Below, in pieces: positions 61,100-64,000 of a stretch of 64,000 bases of DNA. Within the stretch, counting starts at the first letter, position 1. Every line of letters begins with the position of its first letter. Under the pieces are notes generated by a model. That model worked only from the letters and a program-made list of their open reading frames with translations. It ran no database searches and was not told the DNA's origin. Location: the NCBI GenBank assembly GCA_028023455.1, contig JAQFVV010000567.1, positions 250,001 to 314,000 of the forward strand, in the 5' to 3' direction. A program made the position numbers and the translations under genes. The DNA comes from Epiperipatus broadwayi (Eukaryota > Onychophora > Udeonychophora > Euonychophora > Peripatidae).

Positions 61100-62580
61100 A
61101 CTCACTCTAATGCTATATAATTTCTTTTTAAATTTGGTGCGGCAATTTAGATTGAATTTTGTTTCTTTAATTTGTTATTTTGATTTATTTGGTGTGCCAA
61201 GTTTGTATCAAACCCAGTGTGTAAATTTAAATCTGATAGCTCATAGTTTCTCCTATTATACAAGGGAAACATAAGTTTCTTTAAAATTAATCGTTCAGCT
61301 CACTCAGTTTTATACAAATTGTTTGATTGTTTTCTAATAATTTCACGCTCAACCCTCATCTCATTATTAAGTTGTCTTACCTATCCAGTAGTTAAAACTC
61401 ACTAGAAGTGGGCTTAATATTTACTTATTTTTTATCAGTTATAACATGTACGAAGTCACTTTGAGGTGTGTGGGAGAAAGCTATTCTGTCCTTCTTAGTT
61501 TTAGAATCTTGCCCATATAAAATTTATCATTATTAGTTAATTGCTCAGTGGGGGGGGGGAGTGTTGAGCATTGCATTATGCTGGAGAGCAGATTATTTAA
61601 ATCAGGTATTAATGAATTTGTTATGGTCATTAGTAACCGATTTATTTATGCTTGGGTATTATAAGTGTATATTTACCATCCATTATTTATTAATTGTCTT
61701 GCTTTGCCATATACTTTTGGGATCTTTGGAATGGACCAATCCACTCCTCATTATCCCTCACAAAGTAAAGGTTTTTCCTAATGGAATTTGACTTCAGGCA
61801 CATCTAATAAATGAGTATATGGGAACAAACAGATGAAGCGTCCTAACATGCTATCCAGTGCCACTATTTTTCACAGATATGTTTTGGTTGTTAGACCAGC
61901 GTATCTTTTCTTTTATGCAAACATGACAAAGCCACCCAGAGTTTCTTAAATGATCTCATTCTTACAAGTGATGAGAAACTATAACGAATACCACCTTCAT
62001 TATTATTCATTTTTTTACAAACCTGCAATACTCTCTGTCAGCCGTAAGAGCATGCCATTTCTATCCATTCTATTCAATGACTTACATTAAATTATATAAT
62101 TGGGGTTTATGTCAGGCTAAATCATCTTACTCCCACTCATCCGTCGGTCTTCATGATTTAGTAGCATGCATCCATATATGCGAGCAGAATCGAGCCTTTT
62201 AAAATCTTACTTTATATGTATGATAGTATAATAAAACATTTGTTGTACATCTGTAATCTTTTAGATGAGGGTAAGCCACTATGTATTCTCAGTGATTTAA
62301 TGAAGTTTTTCCATGACCTTGTCATATTGACCAAACTAATCCACTTTATACATTAATTGCACCAACCACCATATGTTTACTGCACCTATAATCTTATTGA
62401 TATATGTTAAATTGTATTACAGTCACACTCATTAATTTTCATGGTAAAACAAATATGTATCTAGTTGTGTATGGTCTTGAATGACCTATTTATTTAATTC
62501 AGAAGTGCATAATTACAAATTAAATTAGTATCAGATATGTAACCTCGATTGTATAGACATCCCAAAGCTATGTTGTTTTA
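61100..62580. other. AT-rich DNA, no supported genes
   Basis: A 76-codon hydrophobic frame at 61561-61791 follows a G-run (61550-61559). It has no recognised motif and is not called a gene. Confidence 0.4.
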
Positions 62581-62582
<2 letters not shown>

Positions 62583-62625
<43 letters not shown>

Positions 62626-62627
62626 AC

Positions 62628-62668
<41 letters not shown>
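62583..62668. repeat. (AT)n microsatellite pair
   Basis: Two long TA runs are separated by AATATATAACATATATTA. Confidence 0.95.
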
Positions 62669-62671
<3 letters not shown>

Positions 62672-62911
62672 CACTTAATAAATTTATTCTAGATCATTTA
62701 TCTGTATTTTTGCATTTATTTATTATTTGAATCTCTATTATTTGCTATTTTATGAGACATATAATTCTTTATTTGAATTAAATGTTTAAATTCAAACCCT
62801 TTATTAATGTTTCTTGAATATTATTATGGCTCAAATCATTAATCAATGTCACAACAACAGTCTATACTGTTTTTGAATGGTCATAATTTATAGAAGTTAT
62901 TAATTAGCCCC

Positions 62912-62913
<2 letters not shown>

Positions 62914-63004
<91 letters not shown>

Positions 63005-64000
63005 CCTCATAATTTTTACAATCTGTTTGAAAAATTTTAAATTTAAGATATATTTACTACATATGTAATTTTGTTAATAACAATCTTTCAAAAGTAATTA
63101 AAGTAATTTATAGTTTTGATATTAAAATTGTCTGATGTTTGAGAGACGTTTCAATAAGGATGATAATAGTATGTGGTTGGAAAACTGGATAATTAATACT
63201 CATTAATAAATTTAATAAATAAATGTTTAATAAAAGTTTTAAAAAGACAAGTTAAAATTAAATGCATATATTTATTGTTGATAAAGATTAATATTTAATA
63301 GTGTATATAAATATGTAATAATTGAGTATAATAGAAGATTAATATTTGATTTTAATAATATCGAATTATTATTTTAAAAGTTGTTATAATATATTTTTAT
63401 TTTAAAAATATTTATTTTTAAAAAATAAATTTTAGTTTATTTTTAGATTATTAACGTTTTATCTGTGTTAAAACAGATGTTATTAGACACATACACACAT
63501 CTTTGAGTTTTTTAGTAATGCCAAAACTATTTTAAAATTTTGTTATAAAATTTATAAGTATTATATTGCTATCATGAGATAAAAATAAAAATATTAATGT
63601 GAAATATTAAATCTGATTTTTAAAAATACTCTTAAAAACATAACGAATAAAAATAGACTTATTTTTTATAAAATAATCTTATAAAATTAAAATGAAATAA
63701 GTAAGAAAGTATATTTTTAAAAAAAATGTTTAATGAATTTAAATAAATGATAAAGATTAATTTAAGAATTTAATAATTAATAAATAATAAATATTAAATA
63801 AGTCATTATTTATTTTTAATTCTTATTTTGAAATATGTAAATAAAATTGATTTTTAATTTCCAATCAGTGAGTTATTCTATAAAACCAAGTTCAATTGTT
63901 CGGAGGGGATTATGATTGTAATTTTTAAAGTAAAATGTGCTATTAGAGATAGTAAGTAAAATTATAGACACTCTCTAGTCATTTTAAAAATTATAAGAGA
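62914..64000 (-). repeat. Dispersed repeat R3, copy B (continues past window)
   Basis: Inverted counterpart of 17144-18238. It starts with a TA tract of about 90 bases (62914-63003). Similarity then runs to the last base of the window, so the element is longer than 1.09 kb. Confidence 0.8.

Overview
This is a very AT-rich (roughly three quarters A+T by eye) eukaryotic window, almost certainly nuclear DNA of an invertebrate animal. It has no operons or long bacterial-type genes. The readable content is metazoan-type retroelement debris, tRNA-derived SINEs, long (AT)n microsatellites and a 500-base run of N at 24508-25007. The species cannot be fixed from the sequence. Penelope-like elements, an RTE-type LINE with a TGATGA tail and hammerhead-bearing repeats together fit an AT-rich mollusc or cnidarian, but that is inference.

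Layout. 1-6100: low-information AT-rich DNA with one exon-like block at 3676-3903 that looks like two EF-hands broken by a TGA. 6113-7000: a long imperfect inverted repeat. 7446-9990: two head-to-head fragments of a Penelope-like retroelement (PLE), ending in (AT)n palindromes. 12030-13915: a repeat shared with 22690-22960, then a less AT-rich island that may be an LTR remnant. 14000-18240: gene-free DNA whose right end (17144-18238) recurs inverted at 62914-64000 and runs off the window. 22963-24507: the 3' half of an RTE-type LINE on the minus strand with two in-frame stops, cut by the gap. 26197-27417: two foldback elements, one split by a SINE with a 16-bp target duplication. 27474-28860 and 39449-40722: two direct copies of one repeat. 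31170-31560: a hammerhead-bearing repeat (R1). 35300-35860: a Gypsy-type integrase remnant. 36709-37269: the best candidate host coding exon (transmembrane segment plus charged tail). 37734-39003: a TA-flanked pogo/mariner-like non-autonomous DNA transposon. 41580-42240 and 60867-61080: PLE GIY-YIG fragments. 42571-42904: the zinc-finger tail of another LINE. 44309-45958: LTR-like blocks. 49294-50830: an inverted pair of tandem R1 units. 57100-58150: a decayed acidic coding remnant. 58595-59560: a tandem duplication. 60147-60322: a perfect 86-bp-arm palindrome.

Most notable: the R1 repeat (copies at 31170, 38085, 49294-50830 and 52815) contains a hammerhead ribozyme motif. It has the CTGATGA and GAAA core, a pairing ACCAA/TTGGT stem I, a hairpin stem II and a minimal stem III. 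Where R1 units are tandem, successive predicted cleavage sites lie 461 or 474 bp apart. This is the architecture of metazoan retrozymes or PLE pseudo-LTRs, and PLE coding fragments occur in the same window. A second hammerhead-like core lies about 470 bp downstream of the PLE fragment ending at 60867.

No complete, undamaged protein gene, rRNA, functional tRNA or CRISPR array was found. The retroelements explain one another (PLE with hammerhead repeats; a LINE of the kind that can mobilise SINEs). There is no evidence for a host pathway encoded here.
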